Counted from the first letter of the stretch, positions 46,119 to 59,319 are shown. The stretch: 64,000 nt of DNA from Marinobacter sp. 1-4A (GCF_016597725.1 NZ_VCGY01000001.1:434001-498000), one strand, 5' to 3'. The notes: generated from the letters alone by a model not told the origin. Translations and numbers: made by a program.

Positions 46119-47171
46119 TTACTGAGTAACGTAGGAGGAAAACGCCGGAGTCTGGTGCGACTCGAATCCGTTTTCCGCCCGGATAATAAAATAGGCCGGA
46201 ATATTCTCCCGCGTAGCGAGCGCACTAGCCCGCTTGTAACCCATCACTGTAAAACCGGTAGCCAGTGCGTCAGCGGTCATGCTGTCGTTGGCAATAACTG
46301 TTACTGAAGCCAACCGGTGCGCGATCGGCTTTCCAGTTTTCGGATCTATTGTATGGGAGAAACGACGCCCTTCCGATTCGTAATAGTTACGATAGTCACC
46401 AGAGGTGGCCATCGCCTTGGAGGGCAGATTAACAATACGGTTTACCGCATGCTGCCCGCCCTCAGACGGCTGTTCAATGGCAAGTCGCCACACACTACCG
46501 TCAGGTTTTATGCCTTCTGTGCGCACCTCCCCGCCGATTTCCACTAGATAAGCCTTTATACCCTCACTATCAAGATAGCGAGCCACTACGTCTACACCAT
46601 ACCCTTTGGCGATGGCGGATAAGTCAATATACTGAGGCTGGGAGGCTTTTACAGCAGGCGGTTGCGCCCTCAGTGAGAGGTGCTCAAAACCGGTTGAGGC
46701 CAGTGCTTGGGCCAATTCGTCGTCCGACGGAACCTGTTCAGGCCGAGCTTCCGGCCCAAAGCCCCAGAGGTTGACCACCGGCCCTATGGTTATATCGAAT
46801 GCACCCTCCGTGAGACGCGAAATTTCGACTGATCTGGAGAGCACTTCATAAAGCGGTTCCGAGACCGGAATCCAATCTGATTGATCTTCAAGGCGATTGA
46901 GCTTTGAAAGCTCGGAGTCTTTCCGCCATGTCGACATGGATGCATCAACACCTTCGAGTGTTTCCTCGATGCCTTGGGCCAGTTTCTCGAGCCGTTCGTG
47001 ATCTTCAGGCAACACAACACTTATATGATAGCTGGTGCCAAACACCGGCCCTGAGATTTCCCAGATTTGTTCATCTGGCTGAAACGAGCAACCCGCCAGA
47101 GTCACCAACACCAGCGCCGTGAAGGCGCTGGCAAAAGTGACCCTGACGGGTTGAAAGATGCGGGATGTCAT
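46119..47171 (-). CDS. apbE: FAD:protein FMN transferase
   Basis: This 350-residue lipoprotein (lipobox LAGC near residue 28) attaches FMN covalently to threonines of NqrB and NqrC. Visible family features are FGTSYHISVVLP, YIDLSAIAKGYGVDVVARYL, YLVEIGGEVRTEG and FSHTIDPKTGKPI. It lies nine bases after nqrF, and both of its known targets are encoded upstream, so operon and function agree. Confidence 0.95.
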   Translation of the reverse strand: MTSRIFQPVRVTFASAFTALVLVTLAGCSFQPDEQIWEISGPVFGTSYHISVVLPEDHERLEKLAQGIEETLEGVDASMSTWRKDSELSKLNRLEDQSDWIPVSEPLYEVLSRSVEISRLTEGAFDITIGPVVNLWGFGPEARPEQVPSDDELAQALASTGFEHLSLRAQPPAVKASQPQYIDLSAIAKGYGVDVVARYLDSEGIKAYLVEIGGEVRTEGIKPDGSVWRLAIEQPSEGGQHAVNRIVNLPSKAMATSGDYRNYYESEGRRFSHTIDPKTGKPIAHRLASVTVIANDSMTADALATGFTVMGYKRASALATRENIPAYFIIRAENGFESHQTPAFSSYVTQ

Positions 47172-47180
47172 TTAAAAGGC

Positions 47181-48407
47181 TTAGCCTCCGAAGTCATCCA
47201 ACATAATATTCTCGTCTTCTACACCCATATCTTTCAGCATCTTGATAACAGATGCGTTCATGATTGGGGGCCCACACATATAGTACTCACAGTCTTCGGG
47301 GGCCGGATGATCTTTCAGGTAGTTCTCGTAGAGCACATTGTGGATAAAACCGGTAGGGCCTTCCCAGTTGTCCTCTGGCTGCGCATCTGAAAGAGCAACG
47401 TGCCATTCGAAGTTGTCATTCTCTTCTGCAAGCCCGTCAAAGTCTTCCACGTAGAACATCTCGCGGACACTTCGTGCACCGTACCAGAAGCTGATCTTAC
47501 GCTTGGAGTTTAGGCGCTTGAGCTGGTCGAAAATGTGGGAGCGCATAGGCGCCATACCGGCACCACCACCGATAAACACCATTTCGGCCTCGGTCTTCTT
47601 GGCGAAGAACTCACCGAACGGCCCCATTACCGTAACCTTATCGCCCGGCTTCAGATTAAACACGTAGCTGGACATGATGCCCGGCAGGTGGTCAGTGCCC
47701 GGAGGCGGTGTGGCAATACGGATGTTGAACTTGAGAACGCCCTTCTCTTCCGGATAGTTCGCCATGGAGTAGGCGCGAATGGTTTCTTCCTTGTTAATCG
47801 CCTTGTAGCGCCAAATATCAAGCTTGTCCCAGTCGCCGTGGAATTCCTTCTCGATATCAAAATCTTTGAAGTTGATTTCGTAAGGCGGGCACTCCAGCTG
47901 AACATAGCCGCCAGCGCGGAAATCAACTTCCTCGCCCTCGGGCAGCTTGAGTACCAGTTCTTTGATGAAAGTGGCCACGTTATGGTTGGAAACAACCTCG
48001 CATTCCCACTTCTTCACGCCGAAGAACTCTTCCGGCACCTCGATCTTCATATCCTGTTTAACAGGAACCTGACACGACAAGCGCCAGCCTTCTTTCTCTT
48101 CACGGTTCGTGAAGTGTGTCTTTTCCGTGGCCAGCATGGCACCGCCACCTTCAAGCACTTTACACTTGCACTGGGCACAGGTGCCGCCGCCTCCACAGGC
48201 GGAGGAAAGGAAAATCCCGCTACCTGCCAAAGTGCCAAGCAGCTTTCCACCGGCTTCCGTTTTCACGGTGTGTTCCGGGTCGTCATTGATTTCGATGGTC
48301 ACATCACCGGTGCTTACCAGTTTGGATCTCGCCGCGAGGATGATCGCCACAAGCGCCAGAACGATAACGGTGAACATGACCACGCCGAGTATTATTTCTG
48401 TATACAT
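47181..48407 (-). CDS. nqrF: Na+-NQR subunit F (NADH entry, 2Fe-2S and FAD)
   Basis: The 408-residue subunit has an N-terminal membrane helix, a 2Fe-2S ferredoxin domain with [16 protein letters not shown], an FAD domain with RAYSMANYP and an NADH domain with [14 protein letters not shown]. It accepts hydride from NADH and passes electrons one at a time into the complex. Length and motifs match the family. It is the last structural subunit of the operon, in the order A-B-C-D-E-F. Confidence 0.97.
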   Translation of the reverse strand: MYTEIILGVVMFTVIVLALVAIILAARSKLVSTGDVTIEINDDPEHTVKTEAGGKLLGTLAGSGIFLSSACGGGGTCAQCKCKVLEGGGAMLATEKTHFTNREEKEGWRLSCQVPVKQDMKIEVPEEFFGVKKWECEVVSNHNVATFIKELVLKLPEGEEVDFRAGGYVQLECPPYEINFKDFDIEKEFHGDWDKLDIWRYKAINKEETIRAYSMANYPEEKGVLKFNIRIATPPPGTDHLPGIMSSYVFNLKPGDKVTVMGPFGEFFAKKTEAEMVFIGGGAGMAPMRSHIFDQLKRLNSKRKISFWYGARSVREMFYVEDFDGLAEENDNFEWHVALSDAQPEDNWEGPTGFIHNVLYENYLKDHPAPEDCEYYMCGPPIMNASVIKMLKDMGVEDENIMLDDFGG

Positions 48408-48444
48408 GGTCTCGCCTTTTCGTTAAACCGAATCACCGGGTGAA

Positions 48445-49053
48445 TTACAGGGAAATCCCTGAGAAGGACATAAAGCCAAGAGACATCAAACCAACAGTAA
48501 TGAAGGTGATGCCCAGGCCACGGAGCCCGTCTGGAACGTCGCTGTACTTCAGCTTTTCACGGATACCTGCCAGAGCAACGATGGCCAAAGCCCAGCCCAC
48601 GCCAGCACCAAAGCCATAGACCACACTCTCACCGAAGGTGTAATCACGCTCAACCATGAACAGTGCCGCACCCATGATGGCGCAGTTAACTGTAATCAAT
48701 GGAAGAAACACACCCAGTGCGGAATAAAGTGCCGGAATGTATTTATCCAGTATCATCTCCATGATCTGAACGATGGCCGCGATAACACCGATGTAGGTGA
48801 TCAACCCAAGGAAGCTCAGATCCACATCCGGTAAGCCTGCCCAGGACAATGCACCCTCACGAAGGATGTTGTTGTAGATCAGGTTGTTGACCGGCACAGT
48901 CAGCGTGAGAACCACCACAACTGCAATGCCAAGACCTGTAGCCGCTTCAATCTTCTTGGAAATGGCGAGAAACGTGCACATACCCAGGAAGAACGCGAGC
49001 GCCATGTTCTCAATGAAAATTGCTTTCAGAAGCAGACTGATATAGTGCTCCAT
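48445..49053 (-). CDS. nqrE: Na+-NQR subunit E
   Basis: This 202-residue integral membrane protein has six helices, including the family segment [14 protein letters not shown] with one of the conserved Cys residues. With NqrD it holds the membrane iron centre in the sodium path. Its ATG overlaps the nqrD stop in the form TGATG. Confidence 0.96.
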   Translation of the reverse strand: MEHYISLLLKAIFIENMALAFFLGMCTFLAISKKIEAATGLGIAVVVVLTLTVPVNNLIYNNILREGALSWAGLPDVDLSFLGLITYIGVIAAIVQIMEMILDKYIPALYSALGVFLPLITVNCAIMGAALFMVERDYTFGESVVYGFGAGVGWALAIVALAGIREKLKYSDVPDGLRGLGITFITVGLMSLGFMSFSGISL

Positions 49054-49718
49054 CAGAAGGCCTCCTTATGGGTGTGGCGGGACATTTTGAAGTCCTCTTC
49101 TTCTACTTGTTCTGGCATCCAAGCACGTAGTCCCCAGATAGCCAAGCCAATAATGAAGAACGCGCTAGGCGGCAACAGAAGCAAGCCGTTGGTGATGTAC
49201 CACCCGCCTTCGTTAACCGGTGTCAGCAGGGTTACGCCAAACAGCGAACCAGCACCCAGCAGTTCCCGGAAAAATGCGACAAACAACAGCATAACTGAAT
49301 AGCCCATACCGTTACCGACGCCGTCCAAGAAACTCAGCCAAGGTCCGTTTTTCATGGCAAAACCTTCAGCGCGGCCCATAACGATACAGTTGGTAATGAT
49401 CAGACCAACGAATACCGATAGTTGTTTGCTGATCTCGTAGGCATAGGCCTTGAGAATCTGGTCAACCACAATAACCAGCGAGGCAATAATGGTCATTTGA
49501 ACGATGATTCGGATACTGCCCGGAATCTGGGTACGAACCAGCGACACAGCCAAGTTGGAAAACGCGGTAACCGCGATAACCGACAGACACATCACAATGG
49601 TAACGTTCATGCTGGTGGTTACGGCCAGTGCAGAACAGATACCGAGGATCTGTAGTCCGATCGGGTTGTTACTGAATATGGGTTCGAAAAGAACCTGTTT
49701 GGCAGTTACTTCAGACAT
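49053..49718 (-). CDS. nqrD: Na+-NQR subunit D
   Basis: This 221-residue membrane protein has six helices, with the conserved [16 protein letters not shown] containing the Cys that shares the iron site with NqrE. It begins two bases before the end of the preceding gene's spacer, so nqrC, nqrD and nqrE are translated in close succession. Confidence 0.96.
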   Translation of the reverse strand: MSEVTAKQVLFEPIFSNNPIGLQILGICSALAVTTSMNVTIVMCLSVIAVTAFSNLAVSLVRTQIPGSIRIIVQMTIIASLVIVVDQILKAYAYEISKQLSVFVGLIITNCIVMGRAEGFAMKNGPWLSFLDGVGNGMGYSVMLLFVAFFRELLGAGSLFGVTLLTPVNEGGWYITNGLLLLPPSAFFIIGLAIWGLRAWMPEQVEEEDFKMSRHTHKEAF

Positions 49719-49720
49719 GA

Positions 49721-50524
49721 TCAGGCCTCCCCTTCACGAAGTTTCTTGAGGAACGGTGCGTAACCCCGGTCACCCATCCAATAGTTGACTAACTGCTGAA
49801 CGCCACGACTGGTCAGTGTTGCACCGGAAAGCGCATCAACCTTGTGCTCTTTATCGGCTGCGTTAGCGTCAACACCACCTTTCATCAGGCGAATCTGCGG
49901 TTCGGTTTTATCCTCACCGTAAAGTTCTTTGCCAACCCACTGGGACTTCCAGCGCGGGTTATCCACTTCGCCGCCCAGCCCAGGTGTTTCAGCATGAGCA
50001 TAGAAGCCAAGACCTTCAATCGTATTCAGATCTCCTTCAAGCGACATGAAGCCGTAAAGGGTGGACCACAATCCGTATCCATGAATAGGCAGTACAACGC
50101 GCTTCATTTCTCCGTTTTCGCTCAGGGTATAAACCTTGGCAATATTGGGGCGGCGCTTGATACCGGCCTTATCTTCAGACGACGGGATCTTGGTGGACAT
50201 CTTCGGATCTGAGGCAGCTTTGTACATATCGTATTTCATGGGATCGCTTACTTCCACGAAAGACGGCTCTACATAGTCGCCGGTATCCAAGTCCACCAAA
50301 CGTACATCAAACTGCGCAAAAATACGTTCGATTTCCTCGGCACCTGCTCCGTTCGGCAGCATGCCCGCTGCCGCCAGAATATTGGTTTTGATGTCCAGAT
50401 TCTGGTTCTTGATCTGGGCCGGACGCAGCACTACCGCAGCGGTTGATACCACTACGGAAAACACGATACTCAGTACCAGAGCAACAAGCAGCGTTCTGGA
50501 GACAGTTTCTTTAGCCTTAGCCAC
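49721..50524 (-). CDS. nqrC: Na+-NQR subunit C (covalent FMN)
   Basis: The 267-residue subunit has one N-terminal membrane helix and a periplasmic FMN-binding domain with the acceptor motif [14 protein letters not shown], whose Thr receives FMN from ApbE. I chose the GTG start at 50524, overlapping the nqrB end by eight bases, because GGAGG lies seven bases upstream and the family begins here. The longer open frame from 50638 reads into nqrB. Confidence 0.95.
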   Translation of the reverse strand: MAKAKETVSRTLLVALVLSIVFSVVVSTAAVVLRPAQIKNQNLDIKTNILAAAGMLPNGAGAEEIERIFAQFDVRLVDLDTGDYVEPSFVEVSDPMKYDMYKAASDPKMSTKIPSSEDKAGIKRRPNIAKVYTLSENGEMKRVVLPIHGYGLWSTLYGFMSLEGDLNTIEGLGFYAHAETPGLGGEVDNPRWKSQWVGKELYGEDKTEPQIRLMKGGVDANAADKEHKVDALSGATLTSRGVQQLVNYWMGDRGYAPFLKKLREGEA

Positions 50525-51725
50525 GAGCGAGCCTCCGTTTAACGTTTGCCTGAACCACATAGTGATCCATAAGCGGAGCAAAAAGGTTAGCGAACAGAAT
50601 CGCCAGCATAATGCCTTCCGGGAATGCCGGGTTAACAACCCGAATCAGGATGGTCATCACGCCTACCAAAATGCCGAAGCACCAGCGACCCGTGTTGGTC
50701 ATTGCCGCTGAAACCGGGTCAGTAGCCATGAACATCATGCCAAACGCAAAGCCGCCCATAACCAGATGCCAGTGCGCAGGAACAGAAAACATCGGATTGG
50801 TGTCAGAACCAACCAGATTCATCAACAAGGCCGTACCGATCATGCCAATGAGCACACCACCCACAATTCGGTAGCTGGCGATTCTCATACCGATCAGGAT
50901 CAGACCGCCAATCAGCACAGCCAGAGTGGAGGTTTCGCCCATGGAGCCCTGAACCGAGCCCATGAATGCGTTCATCCAGCCAATGCTCTGCTCCAGTGCT
51001 TCAAGGCCGCCGCTTGCGGCCATGCTCAGGGCGGTTGCGCCACTGAAGCCGTCAACGGCTGTCCAAACCGCATCACCCGAGATCTGCGCCGGATAAGCAA
51101 AGTACAGGAATGCACGACCTGTCAGTGCCGGGTTCAGGAAGTTTTTCCCTGTGCCGCCAAAGACTTCTTTACCAATAACCACGCCGAAGGTAATGCCCAG
51201 AGCCACCTGCCACAAAGGAATGGTGGGCGGGCAAATCAGTGCGAATAGAATAGATGTTACAAAGAAGCCTTCGTTCACTTCGTGACGACGCACGGTTGCG
51301 AACAGAACCTCCCAGAAACCGCCAACCACAAAGGTCACCGCGTAAACGGGGATAAAATAAGCCATCCCGTAAACGAAATTATCCCATACACCCGCACCGG
51401 CGCCCGTTATCGCCAGCGCTTGTATAAAGGCTGTTCGCAGACCTCCATCAGCAATCAGAGCATCCGGATTAGAGGCAAGAAAGCTGTTGGCCTGAAAGCC
51501 GATATTCCACATACCAAAAAACATTGCCGGGAAAGTGCACAGCCACACTGTGATCATGATGCGCTTAAGATCAACGCCATCACGTACATGGGAGGTTGTG
51601 GATGTTACCGAACTGGGTGTGTAGAAAATGGTATCGGCAGCTTCATAAAGCGCATACCAGCGCTCGTACTTGCCACCTTTTTCGAAATGATGCTCGATTC
51701 CATCGAGAAACTGTCTGATAGCCAT
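50517..51725 (-). CDS. nqrB: Na+-NQR subunit B (covalent FMN)
   Basis: This 402-residue membrane protein has about ten helices and contains [16 protein letters not shown], whose Thr carries covalent FMN. It binds riboflavin and quinone and forms much of the sodium channel. It starts four bases after the nqrA stop. Confidence 0.97.
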   Translation of the reverse strand: MAIRQFLDGIEHHFEKGGKYERWYALYEAADTIFYTPSSVTSTTSHVRDGVDLKRIMITVWLCTFPAMFFGMWNIGFQANSFLASNPDALIADGGLRTAFIQALAITGAGAGVWDNFVYGMAYFIPVYAVTFVVGGFWEVLFATVRRHEVNEGFFVTSILFALICPPTIPLWQVALGITFGVVIGKEVFGGTGKNFLNPALTGRAFLYFAYPAQISGDAVWTAVDGFSGATALSMAASGGLEALEQSIGWMNAFMGSVQGSMGETSTLAVLIGGLILIGMRIASYRIVGGVLIGMIGTALLMNLVGSDTNPMFSVPAHWHLVMGGFAFGMMFMATDPVSAAMTNTGRWCFGILVGVMTILIRVVNPAFPEGIMLAILFANLFAPLMDHYVVQANVKRRLARG

Positions 51726-51729
51726 CGTA

Positions 51730-53319
<1,590 letters not shown>

Positions 53320-53339
53320 CTAATTCTGGTTCACGAACC

Positions 53340-54809
53340 TCAATCGCGCGAGCGCTTCGGGAAGATGGGATAATCAATACCCGCCATCTGGTTCACCACC
53401 CGAATCACCTGAGCGCTATAACCAAACTCGTTATCGTACCAAACGTATAGAATCAAACGCTTACCAGCCGCAATGGTAGCCTGAGCATCAACAATACCGG
53501 CATGCCGCGAGCCAACAAAGTCTGTGGAAACCACCTCAGGAGAGTTCACAAAATCAATCTGCTTCTGCAATTCGGAGTGCAAAGCCATCTCGCGCAGATA
53601 ATCATTAACACTTTCTACATCCACCTCTTTCTTCAGGTTGAGGTTCAAAATAGCCATAGAAACGTTCGGAGTGGGAACACGAATGGCGTTCCCGGTGAGC
53701 TTACCTTTCAGCTCAGGCAAAGCTTTGGATACTGCTTTTGCCGCACCTGTCTCGGTAATTACCATGTTCAGCGCAGCACTTCGGCCACGGCGACTGCCTT
53801 TATGGTAGTTATCGATCAGGTTTTGGTCGTTGGTGTAGGAGTGCACAGTCTCAACGTGACCGTCTTCAATACCATACTCGTCGTAAATCGCTTTCAGCAC
53901 AGGGGTAATGGCGTTGGTGGTACAGGAAGCTGCCGACAGAATCTTGTCTTCGTCGGTAATCCAGTCGTTATTAATGCCATAAACAATATTCTTGATATCA
54001 CCCTTGCCCGGTGCCGTCAGAATAACGCGGCTCACGCCTTTGGATTTCAGGTGCAGCCCAAGACCCTCTTCATCACGCCACTTACCTGTATTATCGATAA
54101 CAATGGCGTTATTGATTCCATACTGGGTGTAATCCACCTTATCCGGACCGTCTGAATAGATCACCTTGATGAAGTTACCATTGGCAATCAACGCAGACTG
54201 TTCCTCGTCAACGCGAATAGTGCCGTCAAAGGGACCGTGCACGGAATCACGACGCAATAGGCTGGCACGTTTCTCCAGATCGTTTTCAGCGCCGCCCTGA
54301 CGAACCACAATAGCTCTCAAGCGGAGGTTGTTACCACCACCGGCCTTTTCGATGAGAATGCGGGCCAGCAAACGACCAATACGGCCAAAACCATAAAGCA
54401 CGACGTCTTTGGTGTCGTTGTTGGCGTCTTCTTCAGACTGTGCAGGATACTGGCCAACCACAGGCCCGATTTCTTTCTTAAGAAACTCGGTTAGGTCACC
54501 GCCTTCCTGCTTGAACTTTACCGCCAGCTTGCCAATATCGACGTGCGCGCGCCCAAGTTCCATCTGGTCCATAGCTTGCAACAGCGGCAGGGTGTCGTGG
54601 ACAGACAGCTCACCGCCCTCTACCTGACGCACGTAACGGTGCGCACGAATGATATCGATAACCGACTGGTTGATAATGGCGCGACCGTAAACGGAGGTAA
54701 CGATGTTATTTTTACGGTAAAGACGGCCGATTAGCGGAATCATAGCCTCCGCAGTAGATTCTCTGTCCATCCAATTGGACAGGCACTGGTTCATCTGATC
54801 GTGGCTCAC
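53340..54809 (-). CDS. gap: Glyceraldehyde-3-phosphate dehydrogenase, long form
   Basis: The protein (about 489 residues) carries an extra N-terminal helical region of about 125 residues (QCLSNWMDREST, AEAMIPLIGRLYRKNN). The NAD(P)-binding domain follows, and the catalytic domain has the active Cys in SAASCTTNAITPVL. This long type is known in pseudomonads and relatives beside standard GAPDH, and may favour gluconeogenesis. GTG 54809 is preceded by AGGGG; ATG 54794 is the alternative. It is divergent from mfd across 185 bases. Confidence 0.93.
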   Translation of the reverse strand: MSHDQMNQCLSNWMDRESTAEAMIPLIGRLYRKNNIVTSVYGRAIINQSVIDIIRAHRYVRQVEGGELSVHDTLPLLQAMDQMELGRAHVDIGKLAVKFKQEGGDLTEFLKKEIGPVVGQYPAQSEEDANNDTKDVVLYGFGRIGRLLARILIEKAGGGNNLRLRAIVVRQGGAENDLEKRASLLRRDSVHGPFDGTIRVDEEQSALIANGNFIKVIYSDGPDKVDYTQYGINNAIVIDNTGKWRDEEGLGLHLKSKGVSRVILTAPGKGDIKNIVYGINNDWITDEDKILSAASCTTNAITPVLKAIYDEYGIEDGHVETVHSYTNDQNLIDNYHKGSRRGRSAALNMVITETGAAKAVSKALPELKGKLTGNAIRVPTPNVSMAILNLNLKKEVDVESVNDYLREMALHSELQKQIDFVNSPEVVSTDFVGSRHAGIVDAQATIAAGKRLILYVWYDNEFGYSAQVIRVVNQMAGIDYPIFPKRSRD

Positions 54810-54994
54810 GGTAGGGACCCCTGTTTCGCACATGGAATAATTAAGGTTGGGCATTATCCAACTTAAACCCGCTAACGGCAAATACGAACTGGCACGGACA
54901 TCGTAGATTAGCCGCCATGACACTGAGGCCACCCGGCGTTAGAATAGCCGCCTCACCGGTTCCCCAACCCCACAGCAGGAGAACACGACTGCCC

Positions 54995-57900
54995 ATGAAT
55001 CAAGGTGCCCCGACTTCCACTTCGCCGCAAACACTGATTGCGCCACAGTTTCCTCAAAAACCGGCCGATCACCGCACCTGGGGGCAGTTGCATGGCAGCA
55101 GTGACGCGCTGGCCATTTGCGAGAGTGCACGGGCGCACAAAGGCCTTACGCTGGTGATTACCCGCAGCACGGCCGAAGCGATTCGTCTCGAGCAATCCAT
55201 GCGCTTCTTTCTCGGCTTGCCTCCGGAAGAAGATGGGGCAACCGTCACAGAAGACGGTTTGGAGCTGTTATCCCTGCCAGACTGGGAAACCCTGCCCTAC
55301 GATCTGTTTTCCCCACATCAGGACATAACCTCACGGCGCATTCGCACCCTGCATCGCCTGCCGAGTATCCAGCACGGCGTAATTGTGGTGCCAGCCCGAA
55401 CCCTGATGCACCGACTGCCTCCGGTGAACTATTTACAAGGCAACACCTTGCTACTGGAAACCGGTCAGTCTCTTGATATGGATAGCTGGCGCTTGCAGCT
55501 CTCTACTGCAGGCTACCGGCACGCCGAGAACGTATATGAGCATGGCGAATACGCCGTTCGCGGCTCCATTCTCGATATATACCCCATGGGCTCAAACCTG
55601 CCCTATCGAATTGACTTGTTTGATAACGAAGTTGAAACGCTTCGCACCTTCGACCCCGAAACCCAGCGTTCCATTGATCGAATTGAACGGATTGAGCTTC
55701 TTCCCGCCTATGAATTCCCGTGGCATAAGGAAGCTCGCTCAGCCTTTCGCGGGCGCTGGTTCGAGCAGTTTCCAAACGCGGATAAAAATGCACCCATTTA
55801 TCAGGACGTCAGTAACGGCATTACCCCGCCGGGCATAGAGTATTACCTGCCTCTCTTTTTTGATCACACCGCCACGCTGTTCGATTATTTGCCCGGCACA
55901 ACCCATGTGTTCACGGCGGCTGGGCTGAACGAAGCCATCACGCACTTTGACACTGAAACCCGAAACCGCTTCGAAGACCGTCGCCACGACCGGCATCGAC
56001 CTATTCTTCCGCCCGCAAGCCTTTTCTTGCAGCAGGACGAGTTGTTTGGCCACCTCAAGCGCTTCCCCCGGGTGACCACAACACCCGATACAGCCGAGGG
56101 CAGCGGCGCAATAAATTGCCCCAGCGACGCCCTTCCGGATATAGCCATGAACGCTCGGGCCGCTGATCCTGCTGGCCGATTGAAACGTTTCATCAGTGAC
56201 TTCTCGGGGCGTGTGCTTATCTGCGCAGAATCGTCCGGGCGGCGTGAAGCTTTGGTTGAAAATCTCGGAGAGCATCAGCTCAAGCTGCAAGGCTTTGAAA
56301 ACTGGCACGACTTTCTGGGCGACAAATCGGCTCCTCTGGGCATCACCATCGCACCGATGGAGCAAGGCCTTGTACTGCCCGAGCATAATCTGGCCCTGAT
56401 CACCGAAACAGCGCTATTTGGCGAGCGGGTTTTGCAGCGTCGCCGCCGGGACAAACCGACTGAGATTAATGATGACGGCTACCGCGATCTATCCGAGTTG
56501 CGCACTGGTTCTCCTGTTGTGCATATCGATCACGGCGTTGGCCGCTATCTGGGCTTGGAAACCATTACCGTAGAAGGGGAAGCCAGTGAGTTTTTAATGC
56601 TCGAATACGCGGGTGGCTCAAAACTCTATGTGCCCGTATCCAGCCTGCACCTCATCTCGCGCTATGCAGGCTCTGATACCGAGCACGCTCCTTTGCACAA
56701 ACTGGGCACCGAACGCTGGAGCACTGCCAAGCAAAAGGCACTGGAAAAAATACGTGACACAGCGGCCGAGCTTCTGGACGTGTACGCCCGCCGCGAGGCC
56801 CGCAAAGGGTTTGCCTTTGAAGACCCCAAAGAAGCTTACCGCGCGTTTGCCGCAGGGTTCCCCTTTGAGGAGACACCGGATCAACAAGCGGCCATTGAAG
56901 CTGTTTTCGAGGATATGACCAACGAAAAGCCCATGGATAGGCTGGTGTGCGGTGATGTCGGTTTTGGTAAAACAGAAGTGGCTATGCGCGCTGCGTTCAT
57001 GGCAACCTGGTCGGGAAAACAGGTCGCCGTACTAGTGCCAACAACGCTCTTGGCCCAACAGCATTATGAATCCTTCCGGGACCGCTTCTCGGATACTCCG
57101 GTTAATATCGAGCTATTGAGCCGTTTCCGTAGTTCAACCCAAACCAATAAAGCTCTGGAAGCCATTGAAAGTGGCAAAGCCGACATTGTGATTGGCACCC
57201 ACAAACTGCTGCAAGGCGATATCCAATTTAAAAACCTTGGCTTGGTCATTATTGATGAGGAGCACCGGTTTGGCGTGGGGCAGAAAGAGAAACTCAAAGC
57301 CTTGCGGGCCGAGGTAGATATGCTCAACCTCACGGCAACGCCTATCCCGAGAACCCTCAATATGGCCATGGGCCACCTTCGGGACTTATCCATCATTGCC
57401 ACGCCTCCAGCCAGAAGACTTTCGGTGAAAACCTTTGTGCGCCAGCGCGACGATGCGCTTGTGAAAGAAGCCATATTGCGTGAGGTTCTGCGAGGCGGCC
57501 AGGTGTATGTTTTGCATAACGATGTGGCCAGCATTGAGAAAACGGCGGAGGACCTTCGCCAACTGGTTCCGGAAGCCCGCGTAGGTGTGGCCCATGGCCA
57601 AATGCGGGAGAGACAGCTTGAAGACATCATGTCGGACTTCTACCACAAGCGCTTCAATGTGTTGGTGTGCACCACCATCATCGAGACCGGCATAGACATC
57701 CCCAGTGCCAACACCATTATTATCGAGCGCGCGGACAAATTTGGCCTAGCGCAGCTGCATCAACTCCGTGGCCGGGTAGGCCGCTCGCATCATCAGGCTT
57801 ACGCTTACCTGCTGACACCTCCGCCAAAAGCCATAACAGCGGATGCCAAAAAGCGGCTGGAAGCTATTTCCGAAGCTCAGGACCTCGGCGCCGGCTTTAT

Positions 57901-58525
57901 GCTGGCAACCCACGACCTTGAGATTCGCGGCGCTGGCGAGCTGCTGGGCGACGAGCAAAGCGGACAGATCGAGAGCATAGGCTTCACGTTATACATGCAA
58001 CTGCTAGATGAAGCGGTAAAAGCCATTCGGGAGGGCCGCACACCCAATGCCGAGTTGCCCTTGAGCCATGGTACCGAGATGAATTTGCGCATACCCGCGC
58101 TGATTCCGGAAGACTATTTGCCCGATGTTCACAACCGGCTGATGTTGTACAAACGCATTGCCAGTGTCAGCGACCGCGAAGGATTAAAAGAACTTCAGGT
58201 TGAAATGATTGATCGCTTCGGATTATTACCAGAGCCAGCTAAAAACCTAGTCCGGCAAACAGAGCTTCGTCTGCAGGCAGAAGCTCTGGGAATCATAAAA
58301 GTAGACGCCGGCAAGGAGTGGGGGCGTCTTGAATTTGGCAATTCCACGCCGGTGGATCCGCTTGTGCTGGTTAAGAAAATGCAATCCGCACCCGACACCT
58401 ATCGTCTGGAAGGTGCCAACAGCTTCCGTTTTCGGCTGAAGGACACCTCAACCAGTGGTAAACTCGACGGCATTTCCGCGATGCTGGGCGAACTTTCACC
58501 CGCACAGAGCGCGGCCACTGCCTGA
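54995..58525 (+). CDS. mfd: Transcription-repair coupling factor
   Basis: The 1176-residue protein has a UvrB-homology N-terminal part (about 1-350) and an RNA polymerase-interacting domain (PVVHIDHGVGRYLGLETITV, near 510). The RecG-like translocase has Walker A CGDVGFGKTEVAMRAAF, DEEHRFGVGQKEKLK and the motif VI region QLRGRVGRSHHQAYAYLL. A C-terminal TRCF domain ends it. It removes RNA polymerase stalled at DNA lesions and recruits UvrA. The ATG at 54995 gives the normal length; an in-frame ATG at 54917 would add 26 residues. Confidence 0.97.
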   Translation: MNQGAPTSTSPQTLIAPQFPQKPADHRTWGQLHGSSDALAICESARAHKGLTLVITRSTAEAIRLEQSMRFFLGLPPEEDGATVTEDGLELLSLPDWETLPYDLFSPHQDITSRRIRTLHRLPSIQHGVIVVPARTLMHRLPPVNYLQGNTLLLETGQSLDMDSWRLQLSTAGYRHAENVYEHGEYAVRGSILDIYPMGSNLPYRIDLFDNEVETLRTFDPETQRSIDRIERIELLPAYEFPWHKEARSAFRGRWFEQFPNADKNAPIYQDVSNGITPPGIEYYLPLFFDHTATLFDYLPGTTHVFTAAGLNEAITHFDTETRNRFEDRRHDRHRPILPPASLFLQQDELFGHLKRFPRVTTTPDTAEGSGAINCPSDALPDIAMNARAADPAGRLKRFISDFSGRVLICAESSGRREALVENLGEHQLKLQGFENWHDFLGDKSAPLGITIAPMEQGLVLPEHNLALITETALFGERVLQRRRRDKPTEINDDGYRDLSELRTGSPVVHIDHGVGRYLGLETITVEGEASEFLMLEYAGGSKLYVPVSSLHLISRYAGSDTEHAPLHKLGTERWSTAKQKALEKIRDTAAELLDVYARREARKGFAFEDPKEAYRAFAAGFPFEETPDQQAAIEAVFEDMTNEKPMDRLVCGDVGFGKTEVAMRAAFMATWSGKQVAVLVPTTLLAQQHYESFRDRFSDTPVNIELLSRFRSSTQTNKALEAIESGKADIVIGTHKLLQGDIQFKNLGLVIIDEEHRFGVGQKEKLKALRAEVDMLNLTATPIPRTLNMAMGHLRDLSIIATPPARRLSVKTFVRQRDDALVKEAILREVLRGGQVYVLHNDVASIEKTAEDLRQLVPEARVGVAHGQMRERQLEDIMSDFYHKRFNVLVCTTIIETGIDIPSANTIIIERADKFGLAQLHQLRGRVGRSHHQAYAYLLTPPPKAITADAKKRLEAISEAQDLGAGFMLATHDLEIRGAGELLGDEQSGQIESIGFTLYMQLLDEAVKAIREGRTPNAELPLSHGTEMNLRIPALIPEDYLPDVHNRLMLYKRIASVSDREGLKELQVEMIDRFGLLPEPAKNLVRQTELRLQAEALGIIKVDAGKEWGRLEFGNSTPVDPLVLVKKMQSAPDTYRLEGANSFRFRLKDTSTSGKLDGISAMLGELSPAQSAATA

Positions 58526-58569
58526 TTATCGCCTGAAATATAAGGGCTTGAAAAAACTGGAGCACTCTC

Positions 58570-59319
58570 TTGCAGACTGATGGTAATCGCCTAGCCCGGC
58601 TACTGGCACACACACTATTGACAGCCCTTCTGGCGGCCACCTCGTTAGTGAGCCATGCCCAGCAAACGCCAGACGACTTTTACCGCGCCGAGTTCGTGAT
58701 TTTAGAGCGTATCATCGACCCTGCCGCCGTGAACGAGCGTATGGTTACGCGCAAAGTGGAAGCGCCATTAGATACCAGCGAGACTCTGTACAGCATTGCC
58801 CGCGATGGCACTGCAAACTCCTCTTTGAAACTTCAAAGCCGCAATCAACTCCACCTTGGCTACGCGGCCAACCGGCTCGAAAACAGCGGCAACTACCGAG
58901 TACTTATGGCCGCAGGCTGGTACCAAGCTTTCCCGCCGGATTACAAAGGCCAACCACTGCGTGTTGAAATAGGGGATTGGCTAGCCCAAGCAGGCCAAAG
59001 GGAAATTGAAGGGCATATCTCAGTCGACAGGCAACGCTACCTGCATGTTGCGGTTCACTTGAATCATTGGCAGGAAGGAAAAGTTGCGCTGCCCCCTGTT
59101 ACCGCCAGCGGCGAACCCGCCAGCCTAACCGCCCCGGCAGCTGCAGCAGGGACTGCAAATACCGCAGGTGCAGAACCAACTTTAAAGCCTGAAGTACCGC
59201 TGGAGCTACTTACCTGGATCCGTGAAACCCGCCGGATGCGGAGCGAGGAAATTCACTTCCTCGACTCTCCCACCATCGGCGTTCTTGTGTTCTTCAAGAA
59301 GATTGAGGCAAAACCCTAA
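58570..59319 (+). CDS. csiV: CsiV-family peptidoglycan-binding protein
   Basis: The 249-residue periplasmic protein has a signal peptide (LLTALLAATSLVSHA), the family opening FYRAEFVILERI, a central GDWLAQAGQREIEGHISVDR segment and a closing RRMRSEEIHFLDSPTIGVLV. CsiV in Vibrio partners with the peptidoglycan synthase activator LpoA. An Ala/Thr-rich spacer lies near residues 180-205. The start is TTG with GGAG upstream. It follows mfd by 44 bases, a common neighbour. Its 3' end overlaps the convergent phosphorylase gene by 26 bases. Confidence 0.88.
   Translation: MQTDGNRLARLLAHTLLTALLAATSLVSHAQQTPDDFYRAEFVILERIIDPAAVNERMVTRKVEAPLDTSETLYSIARDGTANSSLKLQSRNQLHLGYAANRLENSGNYRVLMAAGWYQAFPPDYKGQPLRVEIGDWLAQAGQREIEGHISVDRQRYLHVAVHLNHWQEGKVALPPVTASGEPASLTAPAAAAGTANTAGAEPTLKPEVPLELLTWIRETRRMRSEEIHFLDSPTIGVLVFFKKIEAKP

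Noticed and set aside
47535-48443. Open frame of 302 codons opposite nqrF
   Set aside because: It is the shadow of a well-conserved nqrF gene and has no ribosome site or recognisable domain.
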